A stretch of DNA of 64,000 bases from Acetobacter nitrogenifigens DSM 23921 = NBRC 105050. GTDB lineage: Bacteria; Pseudomonadota; Alphaproteobacteria; Acetobacterales; Acetobacteraceae. The stretch covers positions 62,001-126,000 of the forward strand of contig NZ_AUBI01000009.1 of assembly GCF_000429165.1 (NCBI RefSeq), given 5' to 3'. The position numbers were made by a program, and so were the translations under genes. Each line of letters starts with the position of its first letter. The first letter of the stretch is position 1. The notes below the pieces were generated by a model. That model made no database searches. It was not told where the DNA came from and saw nothing but the letters and a program-made list of their open reading frames with translations. Positions 25,738 through 34,457 of the stretch are shown here, piece by piece.

Positions 25738-28107
25738 TCAGAATCTCACGCGCACGCCGCCCATGAAGGCGCGTGGCGATCCTGCGTAAATTGATCCGGT
25801 TTTTCCAGCCAGCGTCGCGGCCCCGGCCTGTCGCCCACTGCTCAGCAAGCTATCGGCGATCACCGTGGCGCCCGCAGCGTAAATCTGGTTGGTGACGTTC
25901 TGCACCTCGAAATAGCTATGCAATCGATGCGCCCACCCGAATCGTGCAGGAGGGTCGTAATGAACCTCGAGACTCAACAAGGCATAACCGGGAACCTTGA
26001 GAATATTGGCGTTGTCGATCCACATATCGCTGCGCCATGCGACTTCCGCGAACGCGCCGAGCCCTTCAAAGACGCCGTCGGGTTGATCGTACATTACACG
26101 TGCGTTCAAAAAATGCGGCGCCACGCCGGGGATATAACGCCCCTTTCGCGAGAAACTGCGCGACACGGCCCCGCTGGTCAGCGTCTCCATGTAGTTCGTG
26201 TAGATCTGGTTGTCATAGGTGTAGGAAAGCTTGAACTGCAAGCCGGGCATGCGCGTGCGTAGCGGGCACCAGGTTGCGCCAAGTTCGACGCCTCGGTGTT
26301 CAGACGCTGGCGCGTTGAAGGTGTAGCTTCCGGCGGCCGTGTTGACGCCTGCGGACTGGCTGACAAACTCGTTGTGATAAAATTCGTAAAACCCCGTCGC
26401 CTGCACGTCGATATCGGCCGAGGGACGCCACTCCGCGCCCAGATCGAAACCCAGACTTGTTTCGCTCTTCAGGGATGTGTTGTTTCCGTAATTTCCCTGC
26501 CGCGTTACAAAAAAGCTTGAATATGACGGCGTGGCGTAGGCCGTGCCGACGCGCGTATGCAGGGTCCACGCCTTTGATGGCGCGTAAACGAGAGACGCCT
26601 CCGGGGCGAGATTGAAGAAATATCTGTTCGCCGTAACATATTGCAGCGAACGCGATGACGCTCCGTAGGCGTAGAGCGTCTCGACTGCCCCGATATCCGA
26701 GTATGTGCCGCCCAACCCCACCACGGCCCGCCATTTGGGCGCGAATTTCCAGTCTTCCTGAAATCGCAGGCCAATGTTGAACTGGTGTCCATAGGACGTC
26801 GAATTCAGCGCGCCGCGCGTCGCGCCGCCCTGCGGCGTCAGGTTGTACACCTGATACCCGTAATCCATGTAATCGAAATTCGCGCCAACGAAGCTTGTCA
26901 AAGGCGTCGCGCCGATGTGTCCACGATTCGTAAGATCGGTCTGCACATTATAGGAATTGAACGGGCCGACGAAGGCTGTAGTCGAGGTCGGTTGATCGAC
27001 ATGACGCTGATCATAGGTGAACTGCGTTCTCCACTGGGTCTGCGCGTTGAAATCATGTTCCCAGCGCAAACCGACAATCGTCCGTCGGTCAAAGCGACCA
27101 AGCCCCGCCTGCTGCGGACTGGTCGCCCGCGTCGCTCCGTAACGTCCGTTGCTCAGCAGGTTGACCGAGGCGCAACCGTTCGAGGCGCTGGCTGCGTTCG
27201 CGCATCCCTGCTGATAGGGATTGGCCAAATACTGCGAGAGAGACAGGCGCAGTGGCAGAAACGTGTCCGTGACGTTATTGATCACCTTCAACACAAGACG
27301 ATCGGCCGGTGTCAGGACAACGCGCAGACGCATGTTTTCAGTGGAGGTCGCATAGGCGTTGTTCGGTATAAATCCATTTCCCCGAACATCGCTGCCGAAA
27401 AGCATCAAGTCATATCTGCGGTTCCCTGCGCCCAACGTGACGTAGTTGTTGATCATCCCGAAACTGCCGAAATCAGACCCCAGTTCGACCCCGTGAACGT
27501 CGGCGCCGTTGCGCGTCCGGAAATTGATCGCCCCATTGATGGCGTAGTTTCCATAGAGCGAAGACGCCGGTCCCTGAAAGACGTCGACGCCCGCATAGGC
27601 ATGCGGATCAATCAGATCCGCACGAGCCGTTCCGTCAGGCTGGGTGACGGGAAATCCGTCCTCTGTCACCGAGAGGTTTTTCAGCCCGTAGGACTGCCTC
27701 GCGCCTGAGCCACGTACGGAGATCACGGTGTCGCGCGGCCCGTTGCCCTGCATCACAGTCACGCCGGGAATGGTCGCCATCATGTCGGCGACAGTCTGCG
27801 CCGAACGATTGGCGAAATCACTGCGTTCCGCGCTGTAGGTCGTCTGTCCCGTTGGCCGCGCCGCGACCGACAGCCGGTCCACGCCGTTCACAGTGATCTC
27901 TTCCGGACGCGGCGCCGGGCGGTCCGATTGAAGGCGGGGTTTCGATTTTTGCTGCGCGCGGCGCGCTGGAACGGCCGGAGCGGCATGCGTGGACCGCGAC
28001 GGCGGACGAGCGGTGGACGCTCTGGCGAAGTCGGGCTGAAGCATAGCCAGCGCAAGCGCGCCGACGATTGCGCCGCCGCGGCGCGCGTCTTTTGTGATGC
28101 GAATCAT
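25738..28107 (-). CDS. TonB-dependent outer-membrane receptor
   Basis: 789 residues with a hydrophobic leader (~10-30, VGALALAMLQPDFARA), a Pro/Arg-rich linker, the plug domain (~85-190, with TVADMMATIPGVTVMQGNG, ISVRGSGARQSYGLKNL and VDVFQGPASSLYGNYAINGAINF), and a C-terminal beta-barrel ending in the expected aromatic residue (VRVRF). It imports a metal complex using TonB energy. A Cys pair around QQGCANAASASNGC lies in an extracellular loop. The operon with a DUF2946-like protein and a Met-rich PepSY protein hints at copper or another metal rather than a siderophore, but the barrel alone does not decide this. Confidence 0.93.
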   Translation of the reverse strand: MIRITKDARRGGAIVGALALAMLQPDFARASTARPPSRSTHAAPAVPARRAQQKSKPRLQSDRPAPRPEEITVNGVDRLSVAARPTGQTTYSAERSDFANRSAQTVADMMATIPGVTVMQGNGPRDTVISVRGSGARQSYGLKNLSVTEDGFPVTQPDGTARADLIDPHAYAGVDVFQGPASSLYGNYAINGAINFRTRNGADVHGVELGSDFGSFGMINNYVTLGAGNRRYDLMLFGSDVRGNGFIPNNAYATSTENMRLRVVLTPADRLVLKVINNVTDTFLPLRLSLSQYLANPYQQGCANAASASNGCASVNLLSNGRYGATRATSPQQAGLGRFDRRTIVGLRWEHDFNAQTQWRTQFTYDQRHVDQPTSTTAFVGPFNSYNVQTDLTNRGHIGATPLTSFVGANFDYMDYGYQVYNLTPQGGATRGALNSTSYGHQFNIGLRFQEDWKFAPKWRAVVGLGGTYSDIGAVETLYAYGASSRSLQYVTANRYFFNLAPEASLVYAPSKAWTLHTRVGTAYATPSYSSFFVTRQGNYGNNTSLKSETSLGFDLGAEWRPSADIDVQATGFYEFYHNEFVSQSAGVNTAAGSYTFNAPASEHRGVELGATWCPLRTRMPGLQFKLSYTYDNQIYTNYMETLTSGAVSRSFSRKGRYIPGVAPHFLNARVMYDQPDGVFEGLGAFAEVAWRSDMWIDNANILKVPGYALLSLEVHYDPPARFGWAHRLHSYFEVQNVTNQIYAAGATVIADSLLSSGRQAGAATLAGKTGSIYAGSPRAFMGGVRVRF

Positions 28108-28187
28108 GATGGTATAACCTGAATGAAACAGAAATACTCCGCGCCTCCGTTCGAGCGAACACGCGGGTTACGAAAACTCGTTTCAGA

Positions 28188-28556
28188 TCAGGCTGGCGGT
28201 CCCTGCGGGTAGAGACTGGCGACGCGGCGCAGTGGCGGCCCACGCACCGGCGGAAAACACCAGACGCGGGCGCACGGAACACAGAACGTCAGAAAAAGCA
28301 GAGCGAACGCCACGAACGCCGGGGCTGGGTTGTCGAGCGCGTCGCCAAGCAGGAATATCCCATCGCCCATGTCGGAAGGGATGTGTTCGTGCGGGGTCCC
28401 ATCGCCAACGTGCTGACTGTCGCACAGGAGGGACAGCGCCGCGACACGCGCCACGGGATCGTCGGGAGCGGCTTGCGGTAAAACGAGACCGCCGAAACTC
28501 AACCGCGCCATCAGAGCGAGCAGAACCAATGGCCAGCTGGCCAATATCCGGTTCAT
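28188..28556 (-). CDS. DUF2946-like small exported protein
   Basis: 122 residues from ATG 28556 (MNRILASWPLVLL), with an upstream GAGGCGGGA as ribosome site; an ATG 21 bp earlier is less likely. A hydrophobic N-terminus is followed by a short Cys/His region (LCDSQHVGDGTPHEHIP), a second hydrophobic segment (APAFVAFALLFLTFCVPC) and the Pro-rich tail SLYPQGPPA that typifies DUF2946 proteins next to TonB receptors. Function is unknown; metal binding is suggested by the His/Cys cluster. It is the first gene of the receptor/PepSY operon, 80 bp before the receptor. Confidence 0.65.
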   Translation of the reverse strand: MNRILASWPLVLLALMARLSFGGLVLPQAAPDDPVARVAALSLLCDSQHVGDGTPHEHIPSDMGDGIFLLGDALDNPAPAFVAFALLFLTFCVPCARVWCFPPVRGPPLRRVASLYPQGPPA

Positions 28557-28577
28557 GAACTGCGTCCCGCCTCGCAT

Positions 28578-29185
28578 ATCCGCACTCTTAGAGAGTTTGA
28601 AGCGACTTGCCCAGAGTGGCGGCGCCCGCTACGGCACAGAAGAAACCGTCTTTCATGAAAAAACGATCGGCGACGGACCGACCAACAACTTTCGTCAAAC
28701 CAGCTGAAATTACGACAGCCTTCAACCTTGATTCACGAGACTGCCCGAGCTGCGACGCGTGGCCTCGCCGTGACAGCCCCAGGAACAATGGCGCTCTCCA
28801 TGACCTGCCCGCCTCTCGGCGCCTGTTCATCCGCTCGCAACGCCGACAGCCTCGAACCGCCAACCCCGGAGCTACAACGCCTGGATGCACGAATATGGCG
28901 CCAGCATACTGTTTGGAACGGTCGGCAAACATCTTTTTCGTGGCGGCACGACGTCCGACCCTATCGTCAGCTTCGCCCTGACGGCGCTCCGGATGTGATC
29001 GAAATTCCTGCGACGACCAGCTACAACGCCTGGACGCACGGCATGAACACGCGCTTTGAACTGCGGTCGATCTTCCCCAAGAAGCACGCACTGTCGATAA
29101 TAAACTCAGGCTGCTTCTTTAACGGCTTTTCGTTACACGAACACGCAATGTCTGTTGCGCGCAACTCCCCGCGAAGACTCTGTTT
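28578..29185. other. 608-bp gap with a possible gene remnant
   Basis: No convincing intact gene. On the plus strand a short frame near 28870-28996 reads SYNAWMHEYGAS... then FRGGTTSDPIVSFALTALRM and stops. A near-copy of its first 20 or so bases (AGCTACAACGCCTGGA) occurs again near 29020 in another frame, reading SYNAWTHGMN. This looks like decayed coding sequence with an internal duplication. I do not recognise the family. Confidence 0.4.
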
Positions 29186-32113
29186 TCACGTTCCGCCCTG
29201 CGGCGTCTCTGCGAAGAACCTCCTGATCTCCGCCGCCGCTGCGGCCAGTCCCATCCGTTGCGTCTGCACGCCGCTGGGGAATGCGCTGAGCAGGCGCGAC
29301 GGCGTGCGACGCTCCAGCAGCACAAAAACGCCGCGATCGCCGCGGGCGCGGATCAGGCGTCCGAACGCCTGCCGCAGGCGCAGACGCGCGATCCGTTCGT
29401 CGTACAGCCCCGGCGCACCCTGCGAGAGATGCAGTCTGCGTTCGCGATGCAGGATATCCGGGCGCGGCCAGGGCACCCGCTCGAACACAACCAGCCGTAG
29501 CGCATGCCCCGGCACATCCACGCCGTCGCGCATCGCATCTGTCCCCAACAGGCAGGAATGGGTTTCAGTGCGGAACACGTCGACCAGCGTGGTGTTGTCC
29601 ATCGCGTCAACATGCTGCGCGTACAGCGAAACCCCCTCAGCCTCTAGCGGTTCGGCGATGCGACGATGCACCCCGCGCAATCGCTCAATTGCGGTGAACA
29701 ACCCAAGCCCCCCGCCTCCCGACGCGAGGAACAACGTGCGATAGGCGGCAGCGAGCGCATCTACATTGTGATGAGCGACGTCGTTGACGATGAAAACACG
29801 GGTTTGCGCTGCATAGTCGAACGGACTGGCCAAGGCTGCCCGCACGGCGGGCGCGGGCAGATGATTGACACCCACGCGCGACTCCGCAGCCTCCCACGCG
29901 CGCTCGACCGCGTCTCCACTTTTTGCGCCAGTCTCGTCACGCAACGTGGCCGAAGTGATCAGCAATCCGTGCGCGGGTGCGGCAAGGACGGCCGCGAACG
30001 GAATGGTCGGATCGAGCCAGTGCTGATGCAGGCCGACGTCCAGTTCGCCACGCCGCTGTCCTCCACGCGCCGTCAGACGGATGAAGCGAATAAACTGCGG
30101 CGTGATTCCCTCTTCGGGTGGCGCGGCAAACGCGCTCAGCATTGCGACCCAGCCGTCGAGACGCGACAGCGCGCGGCGGCGCAGCGTGCGCGTCATCGCC
30201 TCGATCCGCCCGCGGGAGGTCGCGTCCAGCGTGTCGGCTTCTTCGCTGAGACGATCCTGCAGGCGGTCGACCAGCGTGCGCAGAGGTTCGGCGACACGAC
30301 CCAACGCACGTGAAAGCGCCGCCGCTGCTTCGGCGAGTCCCGGCGCCAGAGGATACAGATCGCACTCGCGCCCGTTCAGCGTCACCCGGCTGGCGCCCGC
30401 AGTGCGTGCGAGCACCTGCGCCCGCAGCAGGGCAAGAAACGCCTCTGTCGGGTTGATCAGCTCCGCTTCCGAAGCCTGTGGCGAGGGAAGAGCGAGCACG
30501 CTCCACGGGTCGCTTTCGACGACGTCCGGCGGCTCCCCCACGTCTTCGTCAGCGAGGGAGAGCCGCGCCGACCACCCCGGCGCAGGCAAGGCTTTCGCCG
30601 CCAGAAGAGCGGCGTCGAGGGGCGTCTCCAGTCGCGGGGATCCGACCACCAGATCATCCAGACGACGCTTTAGCCCGCGCGCGCGGGAGCGGCTGCCCTC
30701 CGCCCCCAGAAGCCAACGGCGCAGTTCAGCGGCTTCCAGTCCGGACAGTTCCAGCGAAAAGGCGCTGTCTGCCGCGTCAGCAACGTGATGTCCCTCGTCA
30801 AGCACGTAGCGCGTCGGTACGCCGTCCTCGTCATTGGCCGCGTCGTCCGGATTGGCCGCGCCCTGCTGCGCCCATGCGGCCTGCGACATGACAAGCGCGT
30901 GGTTCGCCACCACGAGATCGGCCTCCCGCGCGCGACGGATCGAATGCTCGACGAAACACCGCTGATAATGCGGGCAGGCGCCGTGGATGCATTCGCCGCG
31001 CCGGTCGGCGACGCCCGCGACGATGGCGTGACCGAAAACCTCTCCGAACCAGCCCGGCAGATCGCCTCCGAACAGGTCGCCTTCAGACGTCGCCAGCCCC
31101 CAGCGCGCCAGCAGGGACAGCGCGATCGTGACGCCCGCTCCGCGCGTGGGCGCGGTGTTAACGACCTCTTCCATGTTCAGCAGGCACAGGTAGTTCTCCC
31201 GCCCCTTACGCAGGACGATCCTGCGGCGGCGCGCGGCGGCGCGCGGGTGCAGCCGCGCCGTCTCGCTTTCGATCTGTCGTTGGAGATGGCGCGTATACGT
31301 GCTGATCCAGACCGCCCCGCCATTGCGTTCCGCCCACAGGCTGGCTGGCGCAATGTAGCCCAGCGTCTTCCCCGTTCCGGTGCCCGCCTCGGCGAGGACC
31401 ACCTGCGGCGCCCCCCGGCTCTCGCGCGGCGCAAAAGCACTGGACGCAACGCCCGCGAAGTCCGCCTGCCCCACGCGGGTCTCCGCCCCCGGCCCGAGGA
31501 TCGTCGCAAGCCGGGCGCGCGCTTCGGCCGGCGTCACAGGCCGAGAGCCCGGCGCGGGACGTGGCGGCGTCTCCTCCCATTTCGGCAGCGCCCGCCATAT
31601 CCGCATCGCGTCGCCGGGCTGCATGGCCGATCGCGGCGTAGGTCCCTCGAGATCGAGCGCCTCCATGACCGCATCGCCCCACATCCACCCCACCGCACGC
31701 AGTCTCACCGCGAGCGCGTTCGTCATCTCCCGCGTCTCTCCCGGGGGCATGCCGCGCAGATCCGCCAGCAGCCGCGTCGCCAGACCCGGCAGGCGATCAA
31801 CGTCGACCGCACCGTCCGCCATGCCTAGCGCGAGCGACAACCCGAGTGGCGTAGGGGCGGCCGGATGCGCCGGATGCACGAAGGCGAACAGCTCCAGCAG
31901 ATCGAACCACGGCGACGGTTGCCCCGGCGGCGGCAGGCCAAGCTTGCGGGCCGCCTCCGGGGCATGAACCACCAGAGGCGGCCCCGCCTTCGCGATGAGA
32001 GCGAGCGCGCCGTCCCGGTCTAGCGACAGCAGTTCTCCATCGGGCGTCAGGCAGGAAAACGAGCCGTGGCGGGCGATAATGGCTGGCGCGTCATAGGGGG
32101 AATAGGCGGACAT
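29186..32113 (-). CDS. ATP-dependent DNA helicase, DinG/Rad3 (XPD-like) family
   Basis: 975 residues from ATG 32113 (MSAYSPYDAPAII); an upstream extension of 36 codons has no family character. Walker A is LAEAGTGTGKTLGYIAP, Walker B YVLDEGHHVADA, and the C-terminal motor has MRDGVDVPGHALRLVVF and QAFGRLIRARGDRG (motif VI). Four cysteines in YLCLLN, GECIHGACPHYQRCF can hold the XPD-type 4Fe-4S cluster just before VVANHALV. The N-terminal ~200 residues are an alphaproteobacterial extension. It should unwind 5'-overhang DNA or R-loops during repair; it stands next to a photolyase gene, also a repair function. Confidence 0.93.
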   Translation of the reverse strand: MSAYSPYDAPAIIARHGSFSCLTPDGELLSLDRDGALALIAKAGPPLVVHAPEAARKLGLPPPGQPSPWFDLLELFAFVHPAHPAAPTPLGLSLALGMADGAVDVDRLPGLATRLLADLRGMPPGETREMTNALAVRLRAVGWMWGDAVMEALDLEGPTPRSAMQPGDAMRIWRALPKWEETPPRPAPGSRPVTPAEARARLATILGPGAETRVGQADFAGVASSAFAPRESRGAPQVVLAEAGTGTGKTLGYIAPASLWAERNGGAVWISTYTRHLQRQIESETARLHPRAAARRRRIVLRKGRENYLCLLNMEEVVNTAPTRGAGVTIALSLLARWGLATSEGDLFGGDLPGWFGEVFGHAIVAGVADRRGECIHGACPHYQRCFVEHSIRRAREADLVVANHALVMSQAAWAQQGAANPDDAANDEDGVPTRYVLDEGHHVADAADSAFSLELSGLEAAELRRWLLGAEGSRSRARGLKRRLDDLVVGSPRLETPLDAALLAAKALPAPGWSARLSLADEDVGEPPDVVESDPWSVLALPSPQASEAELINPTEAFLALLRAQVLARTAGASRVTLNGRECDLYPLAPGLAEAAAALSRALGRVAEPLRTLVDRLQDRLSEEADTLDATSRGRIEAMTRTLRRRALSRLDGWVAMLSAFAAPPEEGITPQFIRFIRLTARGGQRRGELDVGLHQHWLDPTIPFAAVLAAPAHGLLITSATLRDETGAKSGDAVERAWEAAESRVGVNHLPAPAVRAALASPFDYAAQTRVFIVNDVAHHNVDALAAAYRTLFLASGGGGLGLFTAIERLRGVHRRIAEPLEAEGVSLYAQHVDAMDNTTLVDVFRTETHSCLLGTDAMRDGVDVPGHALRLVVFERVPWPRPDILHRERRLHLSQGAPGLYDERIARLRLRQAFGRLIRARGDRGVFVLLERRTPSRLLSAFPSGVQTQRMGLAAAAAEIRRFFAETPQGGT

Positions 32114-32302
32114 TCCCGCCAGTCTAGCGAAAGACGGCCGGACGGTAAGTAGGCTCCTGTCTGAAGATGTGGGCGGATATGGCGAAGAGCCGCGGTCGGC
32201 CCGGCGCAGAGCGCTCTCCAACAGCGTCGATCTTCAGGAACGCAAGGAGCCCGCGATTATAGTGACTCATCGACGCAGACATAGTTGCCGACAAATCCGC
32301 TG

Positions 32303-33709
32303 TTACGCTTGCCCATCGCCGCCCCGCACGCCGTCCCATGCGGCCAGCGCCCGCCGACGAGCCGCTGCATGATCGACAATGGGAAGCGGATAATTCGCAG
32401 GCAACCCGCCGGGACTCTCCCACGGCGCATGAATGTCCTTGTCCGAAACCGATTTCAGCTCTGGAACCCATCTGCGGATATAGACGCCCGACGGGTCGAA
32501 TTTCCGGGACTGCAGCACCGGATTCATGATGCGGAAGAACGGGGCGCTGTCCGCCCCCGTTCCGGCGCACCACTGCCAGTTCAAAGCGTTGCTGGCGGGA
32601 TCGTAATCGGCCAGCGTCTCGGCGAACCATTGCTCGCCAAGACGCCAGTCGATCAGCAAATGCTTGACCAGAAACGACGCCGCGACCATCCGCACCCGAT
32701 TATGCATCACGCCCGAGCGCCAGAGTTCGCGCATGCCCGCATCGACGAGCGGATAGCCGGTCCGTCCCCGCTTCCACGCCTCCAGCCCCGACGGGTCGGT
32801 CCTCCACGGCAGGCCTTCGAATTCCTGGCGCAGCGCATGGTCAGCAAGGCCCGGATGCTCCCACAAGACGGACCACGCGAACTCCCGCCACCCAAGCTCC
32901 GCCAGAAATTTGGCGCGTGCGGCAGCATGAGCAGGGTTCACAGACGCGTCGCTTACGGCGTTCCACACCTGTCGCGGACTGATCTGTCCAACACGCAGAT
33001 AAGGCGACAGGCCAGAGGTCGCGTCACGGTCAGGAAAGTCTCTCTCATCCTCGTAATGGCCAAGATCGTCAGCGATGAAGCGGACAAGGCGGTCCTGTGC
33101 GGCGGCTTCTCCGAATTTATGATGCGCATCCAGCGAGGACGTCCACGCGGGCCATGGAAGCTGCTCCTCCTGCGCCCCGGTGACTGGCTCGGTAAAGAAT
33201 TTGAGTTCTCGCGGTGCAGGCAGCGGTGGCCTTGGCGAACCTGCCTCGCAGGCCGCGCGCCAATAGGCGGAGAAGATTTTGAACGGCTGCCCTACACGGT
33301 TCTTCACCGTCCATGGTTCATGAAGCAACGCGCCTGCGAAGCTGTGCGCCTCGGTTCCACAGGGGGCGAATTCCCGCTTCAAACCGGCGTCGATCTCCCG
33401 CCCGACCGGATCGTAACGCCGGTTCCAAAACACCGCCGCTGCGCCAACGCGCGCCGCGATTTCGGGCAACAGACGCGCCGAATCTCCGGCGAAAACGTGA
33501 ACTTTTCCACCCAGAGATCGCAAGTCCACGTTAAAATGCGCCAGCGTTTTCTCGCGAAACCAGTCCACAGCAGTCATGCCGTAAGGGCGCTCGGGCCGGA
33601 TATGGATCAACAGGAGCGGCGCTCCGGTCTGCGTCGCCGCAGTCAGGGCCGCGTTATCGGCGAGGCGGAAATCTTCGCGGAGCCAGACAATGGCGGGTTT
33701 GTCGTTCAT
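32303..33709 (-). CDS. phrB: Deoxyribodipyrimidine photolyase
   Basis: 468 residues, standard length for a class I CPD photolyase. The N-terminal antenna domain starts PAIVWLREDFRLADNAAL; the FAD-binding domain includes DATSGLSPYLRVGQISPRQVW, WREFAWSVLWEHPGL, GRTGYPLVDAGMRELW and VRMVAASFLVKHLLIDWR. The tail has YIRRWVPELKSVSDKDIHAPWE. It repairs cyclobutane pyrimidine dimers with blue light. It sits 190 bp upstream of the helicase on the same strand. Confidence 0.96.
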   Translation of the reverse strand: MNDKPAIVWLREDFRLADNAALTAATQTGAPLLLIHIRPERPYGMTAVDWFREKTLAHFNVDLRSLGGKVHVFAGDSARLLPEIAARVGAAAVFWNRRYDPVGREIDAGLKREFAPCGTEAHSFAGALLHEPWTVKNRVGQPFKIFSAYWRAACEAGSPRPPLPAPRELKFFTEPVTGAQEEQLPWPAWTSSLDAHHKFGEAAAQDRLVRFIADDLGHYEDERDFPDRDATSGLSPYLRVGQISPRQVWNAVSDASVNPAHAAARAKFLAELGWREFAWSVLWEHPGLADHALRQEFEGLPWRTDPSGLEAWKRGRTGYPLVDAGMRELWRSGVMHNRVRMVAASFLVKHLLIDWRLGEQWFAETLADYDPASNALNWQWCAGTGADSAPFFRIMNPVLQSRKFDPSGVYIRRWVPELKSVSDKDIHAPWESPGGLPANYPLPIVDHAAARRRALAAWDGVRGGDGQA

Positions 33710-34457
33710 TCTCCAACTTCTAGAGCAGATCCGGACAGGGAGGAATCAGGCGCCTTCATGAAAACGCTCACAACCGATAATCCGGAACCTGTAATTGCCG
33801 GATACCCTAGGCATCCTGCATGACATGCTCGCCAGCAGAAATCCGATAGACAATCCTCGCGCGTCTGAGCCGGCGTCCCACAAAGGCGCGCAGCTCCGGC
33901 ACAAGCCGACCCGGCAACTATGCCTCTCCCTCTGTTCAAGAGGTCGTGGGAAGGTGTTTTTTATTCATTCGGAATCTTGACGCAATCCTCATATTTTCAA
34001 AATGTTAACAAATCGGGACAAAGTCACGAAACATTAATTATCCGCAATACACGTCAAATTTCTCGTATTATCACATTTTATCTGTATATCTGTCATTTTC
34101 AATCATACACGCTTTTCTCGCAGAGATATTCTATAAAATTCTTTCATATAAATAAAATTTATTCGGATATATTATTTATTCAAAAAGCCAGAAAGACAGA
34201 ATCCACAGACAATCGTCATATGACGTCATAATTTATCCACAAACACATACAGAAAATGCAGACCGTTACACACCTGCGACTCCTCCGGACGAAAACGCCC
34301 AAAGCGAACGGCGACACCGTCCCAGCGTTTGCACCCTGACGGCTGTCATGCCCGGCGGAGACGCTCATGATGCCGCAGCGGGTTTCGCTTCGAGTCTCTC
34401 AGGATCGGCGGCTGCAGCAACTCGCTTTCCCGATGCTCGACAACAAAGGACTGAGCC
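33710..34457. other. 748-bp intergenic region with an AT-rich core
   Basis: From about 33960 to 34260 the base composition falls to strongly AT-rich, unlike anything else in the window. The core contains TTATCCACA (34233-34241), identical to the consensus DnaA box, and a weaker AATCCACA near 34200. An open frame across it (33920-34231) is a low-complexity, Ile/Phe/Tyr-rich translation of AT-rich DNA and is not credible as a gene. It may be a promoter region for the sedolisin gene, foreign DNA or a replication-related site. Confidence 0.5.

Noticed and set aside
33920-34231. 103-codon frame in the AT-rich island
   Set aside because: The Ile/Tyr/Phe-rich sequence is what random AT-rich DNA gives; no ribosome site or motif.
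33950-34260. Chromosomal replication origin
   Set aside because: Only one perfect DnaA box and one weak one; typical origin neighbours are absent. Kept as a finding, not called as an origin.
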